From positions 1 to 21,953 of the forward strand of contig NZ_QSPK01000038.1 of the NCBI RefSeq assembly GCF_003436425.1: a stretch of DNA of 21,953 nucleotides, given 5' to 3'. Source of the DNA: Eubacterium sp. TM05-53. Lineage in GTDB: Bacteria; Bacillota_I; Bacilli_A; Erysipelotrichales; Erysipelotrichaceae. A program made the translations under genes and the position numbers. Of the stretch, positions 6,673 to 14,372 are shown piece by piece. The notes beneath the pieces were generated by a model. That model did no database searches and was not told the origin of the DNA. It worked only from the letters and a program-made list of their open reading frames with translations. Position 1 is the stretch's first letter; each line of letters starts with the position of its first letter.

Positions 6673-7524
6673 ATGATTCAAAAAATTGAGGTCTTAGCTG
6701 CCGACGTTGATATGACCCTAAGTTCTAAAGGCAGTCCCTTACCTGAAATCACAATACATGCTTTAAAAGAACTTCATGAAAGAAACGTAAAAATTGGTTT
6801 GGCAACCGGAAGAGAAATCACTGAAATGGAAAAAACAAAAGGAATCTTTTGGAATCTAGGCTTTGAATTTGATTTTATTATCGGAATGAATGGAGGTATG
6901 ATCTATGATCGTAACCTAGAACAATCATTTACGATGGACATGTTGAGCATTGAAGAAATGAAGGAAGTTCTAACTTTCTTGATGCCAATCATCGAAGAAA
7001 ATAAAGTATCCGTAAACGTAGAAGGAAATCAACTACGCAATGTTATGAATATCAGCGAAGATTTATTGGATATGGCCAAACGAAAAAACATTTTACTCGT
7101 TGACAAAACAGGTGATATTGATGGCTTCTGTGAAAAACCTGTTTATAAATTCTTATTTAGAACAGATTCAGAAACAACGCAGCTTATCCGCGATAAAGTA
7201 GAAGAACAATATAAAGGCAAATACCAAACAATTGAAACATTCCCAGGAACGATTGAATTAATGTATAGTGGTTTCTCCAAAGGAAGAGGATTAGAAATGT
7301 ATTGCGAATGGAACCAAATCAACCTAGAAAACACGATTGCGTTTGGCGATAATGAAAACGATAATTCTTTACTACTCACAAGTGGATGGGGCGTATGCCT
7401 AAAAGATGGCAATCCAAACACAAAAGCATTGGCCGATGACATTACCGATTATGATTGTCTTGAGGGTGGTGTTGGTCACTATATATTTGATCATCTATTA
7501 AACAACAAGGATGTGGAATTCTAA
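6673..7524 (+). CDS. Cof-type HAD-superfamily phosphatase, 283 aa
   Basis: This is a cytosolic Mg-dependent phosphatase, probably acting on sugar phosphates or related small phosphates; the exact substrate cannot be read from sequence. Motif I is AADVDMTL with nucleophile D11 and acid/base D13. Motif II is LATGR (T45). A large C2-type cap lies in the middle, then the lysine region SKGRGLEMY, and motif IV is FGDNENDN (D226 and D230). The Gly usually found after the second Asp of motif I (DxDGT) is Met here (DVDMT), which is uncommon but keeps the catalytic pair. The start ATG 6673 follows GGAGG by 6 bases. The gene is divergent from the CDF exporter and is followed by a strong terminator. Confidence 0.88.
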   Translation: MIQKIEVLAADVDMTLSSKGSPLPEITIHALKELHERNVKIGLATGREITEMEKTKGIFWNLGFEFDFIIGMNGGMIYDRNLEQSFTMDMLSIEEMKEVLTFLMPIIEENKVSVNVEGNQLRNVMNISEDLLDMAKRKNILLVDKTGDIDGFCEKPVYKFLFRTDSETTQLIRDKVEEQYKGKYQTIETFPGTIELMYSGFSKGRGLEMYCEWNQINLENTIAFGDNENDNSLLLTSGWGVCLKDGNPNTKALADDITDYDCLEGGVGHYIFDHLLNNKDVEF

Positions 7525-7541
7525 AGTTCCACACCCTTTTT
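7509..7541 (+). terminator. Terminator after the HAD phosphatase gene
   Basis: ggatgtggaa (7509-7518) pairs with ttccacaccc (7527-7536), 10 bp with one mismatch and an 8-base loop, followed by five Ts. The stem includes the last codons and the stop. Confidence 0.88.
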
Positions 7542-7543
7542 CA

Positions 7544-7735
7544 TTAAAAGAACATTAAATAATAAATTGGTAAATAAATGATTTTACCCTTTTGTCTTAT
7601 TGTTCTCTCATTCGATACAACATACCTTATGATATATATTTTACCAATTTGATGTGCTCCATCCACTAATAATATTTTATTTGAACCACTCTTTGAGTGT
7701 TGTTCAATAGTATATTCAATCTTTCGATAAAGCAT
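7544..7735 (-). pseudogene. N-terminal remnant of an AAA ATPase (DUF4143-type)
   Basis: The first 40 or so residues (MLYRKIEYTIEQHSK, then NKILLVDGAHQIGKIYIIRYV) match the start of the ATP-binding proteins of the AAA_14/DUF4143 group, where the P-loop normally reads GARQVGKTYIIR. Here the Walker A has H for R and, more seriously, I for the Thr after GK. After residue 40 the sequence loses all resemblance and stops at 63 residues, while full members have about 400. The start retains a strong GGAGGTGAAAT ribosome site. This is the 5' stub of a deleted gene, not a working ATPase. Confidence 0.75.
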
Positions 7736-7749
7736 ATTTCACCTCCGAA

Positions 7750-7794
7750 ATGACTTTTCAATATAATTTAGAGCTTATTTTTATGACTTTTCAA
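7750..7794 (-). promoter_or_regulatory. Possible promoter and 12-bp direct repeat before the AAA remnant
   Basis: atgacttttcaa occurs at 7750-7761 and again at 7783-7794. On the minus strand the outer copy supplies TTGAAA (7794-7789), with TAAATT (7770-7765) 18 bases later. It may be the surviving promoter of the deleted ATPase gene or a repeat created by the rearrangement. Confidence 0.35.
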
Positions 7795-7798
7795 CAAT

Positions 7799-7823
7799 TA
7801 AAAAAGATGACCTAAGCCATCTT
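7799..7823 (-). terminator. Terminator after the EIIB remnant
   Basis: On the minus strand, AAGATG (7823-7818) pairs with CATCTT (7809-7804) around an 8-base loop, followed by a T run. The stem overlaps the stop codon of the remnant. Confidence 0.6.
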
Positions 7824-8030
7824 CAATTCTAATTTTGCTTTTTTAAGAATTTCATTAAAGTTTTCAGATGAATCTGTAAGAACCTTACGAACATCAATCT
7901 TAATTCCCATAGATACGGCCTTTGTACATACTACCTTTCCTTGAGAGTGTGCCATTGAACCTAAGTTCAATTCTTTGTTGGCTGGTTTATGCATCTTGTA
8001 CTTTTTCGGATTAAAAGAACGAAAACCCAA
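7812..8030 (-). pseudogene. Decayed second copy of the mannose-type PTS EIIB 3' end
   Basis: The protein reads KELNLGSMAHSQGKVVCTKA, then VSMGIKIDVRKVLTDSSENF, then EILKKAKLEL, nearly the same as the last part of the EIIAB gene at 10244. By eye, 7825-7910 matches 10251-10336 at about 77 of 86 bases, and 7911-7977 continues the match at 10379-10445. The 42 bases between (10337-10378, 14 codons) are missing. In the intact gene both edges of that segment carry CCCAT, so the loss is an in-frame deletion between short direct repeats. Beyond 7978 only a scrap (tgcatcttgt) still resembles the parent, and the IIA domain, phospho-histidine and most of IIB are gone. It lies directly behind the intact operon, on the same strand. 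Confidence 0.88.
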
Positions 8031-8052
8031 TCAACATAATGCTGACTGGGTT
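8013..8052 (-). terminator. Terminator of the mannose-family PTS operon
   Basis: On the minus strand, AACCCAGTCA (8052-8043) pairs with TGATTGGGTT (8033-8024), with one G-T wobble and a 9-base loop, followed by TTCGTTCTTTT. It lies 8 bases after the DUF956 stop codon. Confidence 0.75.
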
Positions 8053-8060
8053 AATAATAC

Positions 8061-8447
8061 TTAATTGTTTGAATGTAGTAATTTATTTGGAATATACATT
8101 AAACCGCGTTTAAACACATCCCAAAAACTTAATGATCGAAGCATTCGATCTGCAGGTACATATTCTCTTATAGCACGAAGTGTTTTTTTGTTGTCTTTTG
8201 TAGAGAAAGTAAAATATGTTTTCTCATTTATGAAAATCACAAATCTAGAAATACTCTTATTAAATAAGACACTCGCTTCTACACGATCAATTGTATCCCA
8301 AGGAATTTGAATACAATCTTCAACATTTCTTTCATTGTAGAATTCAAATGCTTTATTTCCAACCATGACATTCCCATTGGAACTCAATCCCGCAAAAGAT
8401 GTTGCCTTGATTGTTAAATCAACTTTTGAATTTAATGATTGTGCCAT
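8061..8447 (-). CDS. manO: DUF956 / ManO protein of mannose-family PTS operons, 128 aa
   Basis: DUF956 proteins are encoded almost only at the end of mannose/glucose-type PTS operons (manLMNO in lactobacilli). Their role is not firmly known; a part in control or in association with the EII complex is assumed. The sequence shows a short N-terminal strand region (SKVDLTIKATSF), the block GLSSNGNVMVGNKAFEFYNE, a central IQIPWDTIDRVEASVLFNK, and a C-terminal amphipathic segment (FWDVFKRGLMYIPNKLL). There is no signal peptide. An AAGGAGG site lies 5 bases before ATG 8447, and the gap from EIID is 18 bases, so it is the last gene of the operon. The position and length fit the family well. Confidence 0.85.
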   Translation of the reverse strand: MAQSLNSKVDLTIKATSFAGLSSNGNVMVGNKAFEFYNERNVEDCIQIPWDTIDRVEASVLFNKSISRFVIFINEKTYFTFSTKDNKKTLRAIREYVPADRMLRSLSFWDVFKRGLMYIPNKLLHSNN

Positions 8448-8465
8448 ATGTACCTCCTTAAGCTA

Positions 8466-9383
8466 TTACATAATTCCAATTACACGACCAACGATACCAA
8501 CTACGAATAATGCGATGATAATTGTGATTGGAGAAACTTTCTTCTTCAATAATTTACAGCATAATAATGTTAATAATAAAGCTGCAAGACCTGGAATCAA
8601 TGAATCTAAGTTTTGTTGTAAAGTTGTAACTTTGATTTGGTTCAAACCAGTAGCTCCTAATGAAGAATATTGTTCTAATGCACTCTTAATACCGTCTGCA
8701 TTTCCTTGGATTTGTGACCAGTCAATGTATGCACCTTCAGATTGAGTAACACTTGAAACAACTGGTGTAAATGAAATACTTACCCAACGTTGAACCAATG
8801 CACCAATGATAAACATACCTAAGATACTTGCACCTTGAGTAATTTTACCAAGAAGTCCACCAGACATGTCTTCAGCAATTTTAGTACCTACATTGTAACC
8901 AAATTCTTGTGTATACCACATGAATGCTAAACGAATTACGTTCCATAATACGAAGAATAAGATTGGTCCTAAGATATTTCCACTTAATGCCAAAGAAGCA
9001 CCTAAAGCACCTAAAATTGGACGCATAGTAAACCAGAATACTGGGTCACCAACACCAGCTAAAGGACCCATCATACCTACTTTAACACCTTGGATTGCAG
9101 TATCATCTACATTTTCACCATTTGCTTTTTCTTCTTCCAAAGCAAGAGTAACACCCATTACTGGACTTGATACATAAGGGTGAGTGTTATAGAACTCCAT
9201 GTGACGTTTTAAAGCCGCAATTTGATCTTCCTTGTTAGGATATAATTTCTTGATTGCAGGAATGATTGAATAGCACCATCCACCATTTTGCATACGTTCA
9301 TAGTTCCAAGAACCCTGAAGGAATTGATGACGCCACCAAACTTTTTTACGATCTTGTTTAGTTAATGTAATTTTTTCAGCCAT
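8466..9383 (-). CDS. manN: PTS mannose/glucose-family EIID membrane component, 305 aa
   Basis: With EIIC it forms the sugar channel of mannose-type PTS permeases. It has the long cytosolic N-terminal part typical of EIID (LTKQDRKKVWWRHQFLQGSW, then NYERMQNGGWCYSIIPAIKK), the conserved GVKVGMMGPLAGVGDPVFWF, and C-terminal hydrophobic segments ending in ALLLTLLCCKLLKKKVSPITI. The first ATG of the frame (9389) lies only 3 bases after GGAGG, so the second ATG (9383, MAEKITL) with 9 bases of spacing is preferred. The spacing of 23 bases to EIIC and 18 to the DUF956 gene shows one operon. The length is normal and the frame is intact. Confidence 0.92.
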   Translation of the reverse strand: MAEKITLTKQDRKKVWWRHQFLQGSWNYERMQNGGWCYSIIPAIKKLYPNKEDQIAALKRHMEFYNTHPYVSSPVMGVTLALEEEKANGENVDDTAIQGVKVGMMGPLAGVGDPVFWFTMRPILGALGASLALSGNILGPILFFVLWNVIRLAFMWYTQEFGYNVGTKIAEDMSGGLLGKITQGASILGMFIIGALVQRWVSISFTPVVSSVTQSEGAYIDWSQIQGNADGIKSALEQYSSLGATGLNQIKVTTLQQNLDSLIPGLAALLLTLLCCKLLKKKVSPITIIIALFVVGIVGRVIGIM

Positions 9384-9406
9384 TTTCATTTACCTCCTTC
9401 AAAATC

Positions 9407-10225
9407 CTAGTAGTCATTCAAGATGTCGCCTAATGGATCACCAGAACCAGTATTTGATCCTCCACCACTATTTTTAGCAGCATCTTTCAAACCTAAATAA
9501 ACGATTGCGATAACAACACCAATTACACCTAAAGCAATTAATGTAAATTCACTTACACAAGCAAATACGAAACCTAAAGCGAAGAATGGCCAAGTTTCTT
9601 TTGTAGCCATCATGTTGATAACCATTGCATAACCAACAGCAGCAACCATTCCTCCACCAACTGTCATACCACCAGATAACCAAGCAGGCATTGCATTTAA
9701 TACGCTTGTTACAGCTGAACTAGGTACGAAACATAAAGCAGCAGCAGGAATCGCAATACGAATACCTTGTAAGCAAATACCAACAATTTGCCAACGTTCG
9801 ATTGCACCAAAATCACCTTTTTCAGCAGCAGCATCCATGAAGTGAACTACTGGAATTGCAAGTGTACGGCAAAGCATAGTTAAGAATAAACCAGCAACTG
9901 ATAATGGAATAGCTACGGCAATGGCTGTAGAAATAGCAGCTGTAGTATCTGTTGTTCCACCATTTAAACCTAAAACCATGATAATTGCAGAAGCAACTGA
10001 AGCTAGTGCAGCATCTGGTGCAACCGCTGCACCAATGTTTGCCCAACCTAAAGCCATCAACTGCAAAGAACCACCTAACATAACACCTTCTTTTAAGTGA
10101 CCAGTAACCAAACCAATTAATGTACATGCTACTAATGGTTGGTGGAATTCATATTGGTCAAGAACCCCTTCCATACCGGCTAAGAAGGCTACAATTATAA
10201 CTAAAATAACGCTAATCGCTGACAT
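9407..10225 (-). CDS. manM: PTS mannose/glucose-family EIIC membrane component, 272 aa
   Basis: This is the integral membrane sugar-translocating subunit. Family signatures are EFHQPLVACTLIGLVTGH and EGVMLGGSLQLMALGWANIG near the start, then several hydrophobic segments to about residue 250. Unusually polar for this protein is the C-terminal tail KNSGGGSNTGSGDPLGDILN, a Gly/Ser-rich cytosolic end. Similar tails occur in other Firmicute EIICs. The ribosome site is GAGGGAGA before ATG 10225. It lies between EIIAB (18 bases) and EIID (23 bases). In several Firmicutes the EIIC/EIID pair is also the docking site of class IIa bacteriocins; whether that holds here is unknown. Confidence 0.92.
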   Translation of the reverse strand: MSAISVILVIIVAFLAGMEGVLDQYEFHQPLVACTLIGLVTGHLKEGVMLGGSLQLMALGWANIGAAVAPDAALASVASAIIMVLGLNGGTTDTTAAISTAIAVAIPLSVAGLFLTMLCRTLAIPVVHFMDAAAEKGDFGAIERWQIVGICLQGIRIAIPAAALCFVPSSAVTSVLNAMPAWLSGGMTVGGGMVAAVGYAMVINMMATKETWPFFALGFVFACVSEFTLIALGVIGVVIAIVYLGLKDAAKNSGGGSNTGSGDPLGDILNDY

Positions 10226-10243
10226 AATAATCTCCCTCTAAAT

Positions 10244-11224
10244 TTACTTTAATTCTGTTTTTGCTTTTTTAAGAATTTCATTGAAGTTTTCAGGTGAATC
10301 TGTTGGCACCTTACGAACATCGATTTTAATTCCCATTGCTAATAACTCATCAAATGTTTTTACATCATCACTTCCCATAGCTACGGCCTTTGTACATACA
10401 ACCTTTCCTTGAGAGTGTGCCATTGAACCTAAGTTCAATTCTTTGATATCAACTCCACCTTTGATAGCTCTTAATGCATCTTGTGGTGTTTCAAACAACA
10501 ACATTGCTTTTGTAGCTCCAAAACGAGGATCCTTTGCGACCTGGATCATCTTGTCGATTGGAACAACATTCGCTTTTACTCCTGGAGGAGCTGCCTGTTC
10601 GATCATGCTCTTTCTTAATTTGTCATGAGCTACATTATCACTTACAACAATGATACGGTTTGGTCCAACAGTCTTTGTCCAAGTTGTTGCTACCTGACCA
10701 TGAAGTAAACGTGTATCAATACGTGCTAATCCGTATTTGATATGTCCATCTCCAAGTACTGTTCCTTCTGGAATAGCACCTTGTGGAGCTGCACTTACTT
10801 CTGCTTTCTTTTCTTCTTTTGGTTCTAATTCTTTTGGATTGATTTGAACACCCTCTTGTGCAGTCTGCATAACGTGCGCTGCAATTTCGTGTGCTTTCTC
10901 CATTGAGAATCTAGAAGCATACGTTTCAATTAACATAGGCAAGTTCAATCCTGTGACAATTGCCCATTTGTCTTCGTGACCATCTAACAAAGCACTTGCC
11001 TGATTGAATGGAGTTCCTCCCCATAGGTCAACTAAGAACAATACTTCTTCTTGGTTTTCAAAAGAAGCGATCGCATCTTCCATCTTCTTTCGAATGTCTT
11101 CAGGTCCTTCACTAGGCATCAAAGTACAAGGCTTTACATTGGCTTGTTCACCAAAAATCATAGCTCCTGACTGGAAGATACCATTCGCAAATTCACCATG
11201 ACTTGCAAGAATAATTCCTACCAT
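10244..11224 (-). CDS. manL: PTS mannose/glucose-family EIIAB, 326 aa
   Basis: This is the cytosolic phosphocarrier that moves phosphate from HPr to the incoming hexose. The EIIA domain (residues 1-125) has phospho-His H9 in IILASHGEFA and the DLWGGTPFNQA loop. A charged and Ala/Pro-rich linker (about 130-157, ELEPKEEKKAEVSAAP) joins it to the EIIB domain (160-326), which has phospho-His H175 in LARIDTRLLHGQVATTW. It is the first gene of the manLMN-manO operon, with AAGGAT before ATG 11224. The leader carries a cre-overlapped promoter, a RAT and a terminator, so expression should need both CcpA relief and antitermination. The last third has a decayed copy at 7812-8030. The transported sugar (mannose, glucose or related) cannot be fixed from sequence alone. 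Confidence 0.93.
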   Translation of the reverse strand: MVGIILASHGEFANGIFQSGAMIFGEQANVKPCTLMPSEGPEDIRKKMEDAIASFENQEEVLFLVDLWGGTPFNQASALLDGHEDKWAIVTGLNLPMLIETYASRFSMEKAHEIAAHVMQTAQEGVQINPKELEPKEEKKAEVSAAPQGAIPEGTVLGDGHIKYGLARIDTRLLHGQVATTWTKTVGPNRIIVVSDNVAHDKLRKSMIEQAAPPGVKANVVPIDKMIQVAKDPRFGATKAMLLFETPQDALRAIKGGVDIKELNLGSMAHSQGKVVCTKAVAMGSDDVKTFDELLAMGIKIDVRKVPTDSPENFNEILKKAKTELK

Positions 11225-11257
11225 ATATTTTCATCCTTTCTTAGAAATTCAATACGC

Positions 11258-11345
11258 AAAAAAAGACAGACATATACATTTAAACTGAAGATATACAATA
11301 AACCAATAAAGATTATATCTTCAATCAAAATAGTAAATGCCTGCC
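11258..11345 (-). terminator. Long leader terminator of the mannose-family PTS operon
   Basis: On the minus strand, GGCAGGCATTTAC (11345-11333) pairs with GTATATGTCTGTC (11277-11265), with two G-U wobbles and one mismatch, directly followed by seven Ts (11264-11258). The stem goes on inward with AT-rich partial pairing and then a perfect 9-bp arm pair, 11322-11314 with 11295-11287. It lies wholly in the leader, ending about 33 bases before the EIIAB start, so it must be opened for the operon to be expressed. It would also stop transcripts coming from ptsG and the antiterminator gene. Confidence 0.75.
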
Positions 11346-11359
11346 TAACCAGTTACACG
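11337..11359 (-). promoter_or_regulatory. RAT (ribonucleic antiterminator), GlcT type
   Basis: Minus-strand sequence is CGTGTAACTG, six bases (GTTAGG), then CAGGCAT. This has the core of BglG-family RAT sites (TGTTACTG, loop, CAGGCA) and is closest to the GlcT-type version, in which CGTGTTACTG is followed after 6-7 bases by CAGGCAT. The 3' half (GGCAGGCAT) is also the 5' arm of the terminator stem, so RAT and terminator hairpins exclude each other, as required for antitermination. The downstream flank lacks the usual AAACC of LicT/SacY sites. Confidence 0.75.
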
Positions 11360-11387
11360 CTATTGAATATTCACTTTTTACACAAGA

Positions 11388-11416
11388 AATGTACCACCAT
11401 CTGAAAGCGTTGTCAA
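11388..11416 (-). promoter_or_regulatory. Promoter of the mannose-family PTS operon with overlapping cre
   Basis: On the minus strand, TTGACA (11416-11411), 17 bases and TACATT (11393-11388) form a near-consensus sigma-A promoter. TGAAAGCGTTGTCA (plus strand 11402-11415) matches the CcpA cre core TGNAANCGNWNNCA at every fixed position and covers the -35 and half of the spacer, so CcpA bound here should block RNA polymerase. No sigma-54 type -24/-12 element is seen. Confidence 0.85.
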
Positions 11417-11424
11417 CAAGAAAA

Positions 11425-12264
11425 TCAAGAAGTTATCGTACTCGACAAAATTCTCTCCAAGTGCAAAGCTAAATAACCCAACTCTGAATCCGGCAATTCT
11501 TTATGCAGCACACGACTCAATTGTTCACATAAAACACGAGCCTGTTCATAAGCAAACGGAAACTTTTCCTTTGTGAACTCTGTAATATCCATTTGTAATT
11601 CCTCATCATTATTGAGTCTCAACAACAAAAATTTAATATGATTCATTAAACGAATATAGGATAGTGAATTCGCATCAATACGAATATTTAAATCTGCCTG
11701 TAATTTTTTGAAAAACTCACGAATCACACGCATAACTTCCATCGACTGCCCTACTTTATTCACCGATATAGCCGAGTGAATATGTAAGGTGATAAACGCA
11801 ATTTCATCTGCATTTATTTCTTCATGCGTATATTTTTCAATAACATCCTTTGCCTTTAATGCCACTGAATACTCATCTGGAAACATAAGTTGAATATCCA
11901 TATTAAATGGATTGGATGGGAAATCCTTCTCTTTAATTCTTTTTATCGCAAAATAAATATGATCCGCTAAAGATAATAAAATATCGTGTTCTACTTTACC
12001 AAATTTCTCTTTTGTTAAAGTAATAATTTCAGATGAAATTTCAATATACATTGGATCAATGTAATCAAAAATATTATTCGACTTCTGTTTCGCCTGATAT
12101 GACTTTTGCATCTTATACTGCTTTGCATTGCGAGGAACATCCACTTGTTCCCCTTGCTTTTTACCAAAGCCAATTCCTTTAGACATCACAATTATTTCTT
12201 CATTTTCTTTTAAAACCAAGATTGTATTATGATTCAAAACCTTTAAAATTTCATACATATCCAT
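11425..12264 (-). CDS. glcT: BglG-family transcription antiterminator, GlcT-like, 279 aa
   Basis: This RNA-binding protein prevents leader termination when its cognate PTS sugar is present. The RNA-binding CAT domain (residues 1-58) contains LKVLNHNTILVLKENEEIIV and SKGIGFGKKQGEQVD; the FGKK form is that of GlcT, while LicT/SacY proteins have FQKK. PRD1 (about 65-170) has phosphorylatable H102 (LADHIYFAI) and H161 (ITLHIHSA). PRD2 (about 175-279) has H209 (RLMNHIKF) and H268 (LALHLERIL). All four PRD histidines are present. The start codon overlaps the ptsG stop (TAATG); a second ATG two codons in has better spacing to AAAGG. Cotranscription with the EIICBA fits control by that permease. The likely RNA target is the RAT in the next leader downstream. 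The gene name is by likeness of the RNA-binding domain. Confidence 0.88.
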   Translation of the reverse strand: MDMYEILKVLNHNTILVLKENEEIIVMSKGIGFGKKQGEQVDVPRNAKQYKMQKSYQAKQKSNNIFDYIDPMYIEISSEIITLTKEKFGKVEHDILLSLADHIYFAIKRIKEKDFPSNPFNMDIQLMFPDEYSVALKAKDVIEKYTHEEINADEIAFITLHIHSAISVNKVGQSMEVMRVIREFFKKLQADLNIRIDANSLSYIRLMNHIKFLLLRLNNDEELQMDITEFTKEKFPFAYEQARVLCEQLSRVLHKELPDSELGYLALHLERILSSTITS

Positions 12265-14354
12265 TATCCCTTTACCCTTAACATCATATCATGACATTGC
12301 ATTTTTCCATATTTTTTTTCTATTTCTGCACCATCTTTTATTTTCGTAAATACAACTATAATATTCTCATCTAACGCATTGTCTTTGATATACTTTAAAT
12401 CTGCATTCCACAAAACGTCTCCAGCATTAACTTTCTGGTTTGGTTTTACCAACAATTCAAAACCCTTGCCATTTAATTTCGCCGAATCCGTACCAAAATG
12501 AATCAAAATCTGTGTATTATCATCGATTGTAATACCAATCGCATGTTTTGTAGGATAAATCATTGAAATAACACCATCACACGGCGCTACAACAACACCA
12601 TCAATTGGACGAATCATAATACCATCACCCATCAATTTATGCGCAAACATAGAATCGGATGCTTCCTCTATAGGCATGACCTCACCATTTACAGGGCATT
12701 CAAGTTCCAACTGTGTTTTAGTTTCTAAAACAACTTCTTTCTGTTCAAAATCATAACTTTCCGGCACATTCAACATATACTCATCCAGTTTTGTCTTTAT
12801 ATTCGAAGCCTGAGGACCATAGATAATTTGAATCGCATTTGGCTGACACATAATAGCTGCAGCCCCTGATTTTTTTAACACTCCTTCATTTATTAAAGTA
12901 TCATCGTGAATTGTAGCCCTTAATCTTGTGATGCAACAATCTAAATCCGTAAAGTTACTTCGTCCACCTAAGCCTTGAACAATCATCTGGCTTCTAGGAT
13001 CAATCAATGATTTATCAAAACTAAAATCGTACTTTTTCTTATCAAACACCTTAATACTTTCATCGCGTCCAGGCGTTTTTAAATCATATTTCACAATTAA
13101 AAATTTAAATACCCCATAATAAATAAAGAAATATACTAGACCAAGTAAAACTATAACGATCCAATTTGTCTTCGCATTTCCCTGTAAAATTCCAAACAAT
13201 GTAAAATCAAGCAATCCGGCCGAAAAAGTAAATCCAATCGCAACCTGTAAAGCTTGTGCAACCACAAAACATGTGGCAGCCAAAAATACATGAACAACAT
13301 ATAATAATGGTGCCACAAACAAGAAAGAAAATTCAATCGGCTCTGTAATTCCTGTTAATGCACTCGTTAAAGCCGCTGATAGTAATAGGCTCGCTGTCTT
13401 TTTCTTAGCCTCTGGATTTGCACATTGATACATAGCTAAAGCCGCACCAGGCAAGCCAAAAATCATAAAAATAAATTCTCCAGAGAAAAATTTAGTTGCA
13501 TCCACACTAAAATGAGTCACACTTGGATCGGATAATTGCGCAAAGAAAATATTCTGCGCACCGGATATAATTGAACCATTTACCATTTGTACACCGCCTA
13601 ATGCACTCTGATAAAATGGCATATACCAAACATGATGCAAGCCAAAAGGAACTAAACTACGCTTAATAATTCCATAAATAAATGTACCAAAATAGCCAGA
13701 GTCAGATATAAATTGTCCCAAATTATAAACACCCTGCTGTAATGGTGGCCAAATAAAATACATAAGCACCCCTATAAATACATATGTAATAGCACAAATG
13801 ATTGGAACAAATCGTTCTCCTTCATAAAAAGAAATCACATTTGGTAATTGAATCTGGTAAAAATGATTATGCAAATAACTAACACCAAGTCCAACGACAA
13901 TTCCTCCAAACACACCCATTTCAAGTGATAACATTCCACATACCGAAGTAATAGATCCATCTAGAATATAATTTGAAACTACACCATTAACAATACTTCC
14001 ATCTAAACAAAGTAACGTATTGATTGTGGCATGCATCACAAAAAAGGCAATAATAGCTGCAAGAGCAGCGACTTCTTTTCTTCGCTTAGACATTCCTAAA
14101 GCTATAGAAACCGCAAAAATCAAGGGTAGATTATCAAATAAAACTTTGCCTACTTGTTTCAATAAAATTAAAACACTATATAAAAAGGTTCCTTGCCCTA
14201 ATACCGATTCTAAATGCAATGCAGCTATCGTTGTTTCATTGGTTAAAGAACTTCCTACACCCAAAAAAATACCTGCAACAGGAAGCACTGCGATAGGTAA
14301 CATAAAGGATTTTCCCATCCTTTGTAAAAAACTAAACACATGATGTTGTTTCAT
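12264..14354 (-). CDS. ptsG: PTS glucose-family EIICBA permease, 696 aa
   Basis: This membrane permease imports and phosphorylates glucose or a close relative such as glucosamine or N-acetylglucosamine. EIIC (residues 1-425) contains SFMLPIAVLPVAGIFLGVG, VPFGLHHVWYMPFYQSALGG and the substrate-site GITEPIEFSFLFVAP. EIIB (about 455-530) has phospho-Cys C474 in LDCCITRLR. EIIA (about 555-690) has H604 (KHAIGI) and phospho-His H619 in ILIHFGTDSAKLNGKGFELL. All three domains are complete. A very short AGAGG-containing leader precedes ATG 14354, and no RAT or hairpin is seen there, unlike the ptsG genes of bacilli that GlcT controls. It forms a two-gene operon with the antiterminator. The gene symbol gives the family; the substrate is not proven. 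Confidence 0.88.
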   Translation of the reverse strand: MKQHHVFSFLQRMGKSFMLPIAVLPVAGIFLGVGSSLTNETTIAALHLESVLGQGTFLYSVLILLKQVGKVLFDNLPLIFAVSIALGMSKRRKEVAALAAIIAFFVMHATINTLLCLDGSIVNGVVSNYILDGSITSVCGMLSLEMGVFGGIVVGLGVSYLHNHFYQIQLPNVISFYEGERFVPIICAITYVFIGVLMYFIWPPLQQGVYNLGQFISDSGYFGTFIYGIIKRSLVPFGLHHVWYMPFYQSALGGVQMVNGSIISGAQNIFFAQLSDPSVTHFSVDATKFFSGEFIFMIFGLPGAALAMYQCANPEAKKKTASLLLSAALTSALTGITEPIEFSFLFVAPLLYVVHVFLAATCFVVAQALQVAIGFTFSAGLLDFTLFGILQGNAKTNWIVIVLLGLVYFFIYYGVFKFLIVKYDLKTPGRDESIKVFDKKKYDFSFDKSLIDPRSQMIVQGLGGRSNFTDLDCCITRLRATIHDDTLINEGVLKKSGAAAIMCQPNAIQIIYGPQASNIKTKLDEYMLNVPESYDFEQKEVVLETKTQLELECPVNGEVMPIEEASDSMFAHKLMGDGIMIRPIDGVVVAPCDGVISMIYPTKHAIGITIDDNTQILIHFGTDSAKLNGKGFELLVKPNQKVNAGDVLWNADLKYIKDNALDENIIVVFTKIKDGAEIEKKYGKMQCHDMMLRVKG

Positions 14355-14372
14355 TGATTAATACCTCTACTG

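Noticed and set aside
7812..8030. A real 72-aa small protein
   Set aside because: Its whole recognisable length is explained as a deleted copy of the EIIB gene end, and the first 16 residues come from unrelated sequence running into the operon terminator.
11225..11424. Sigma-54 (-24/-12) promoter for the mannose-family PTS operon, as in LevR/ManR systems
   Set aside because: No TGGCAC-N5-TTGC-like element is seen, and a near-consensus sigma-A promoter is present.
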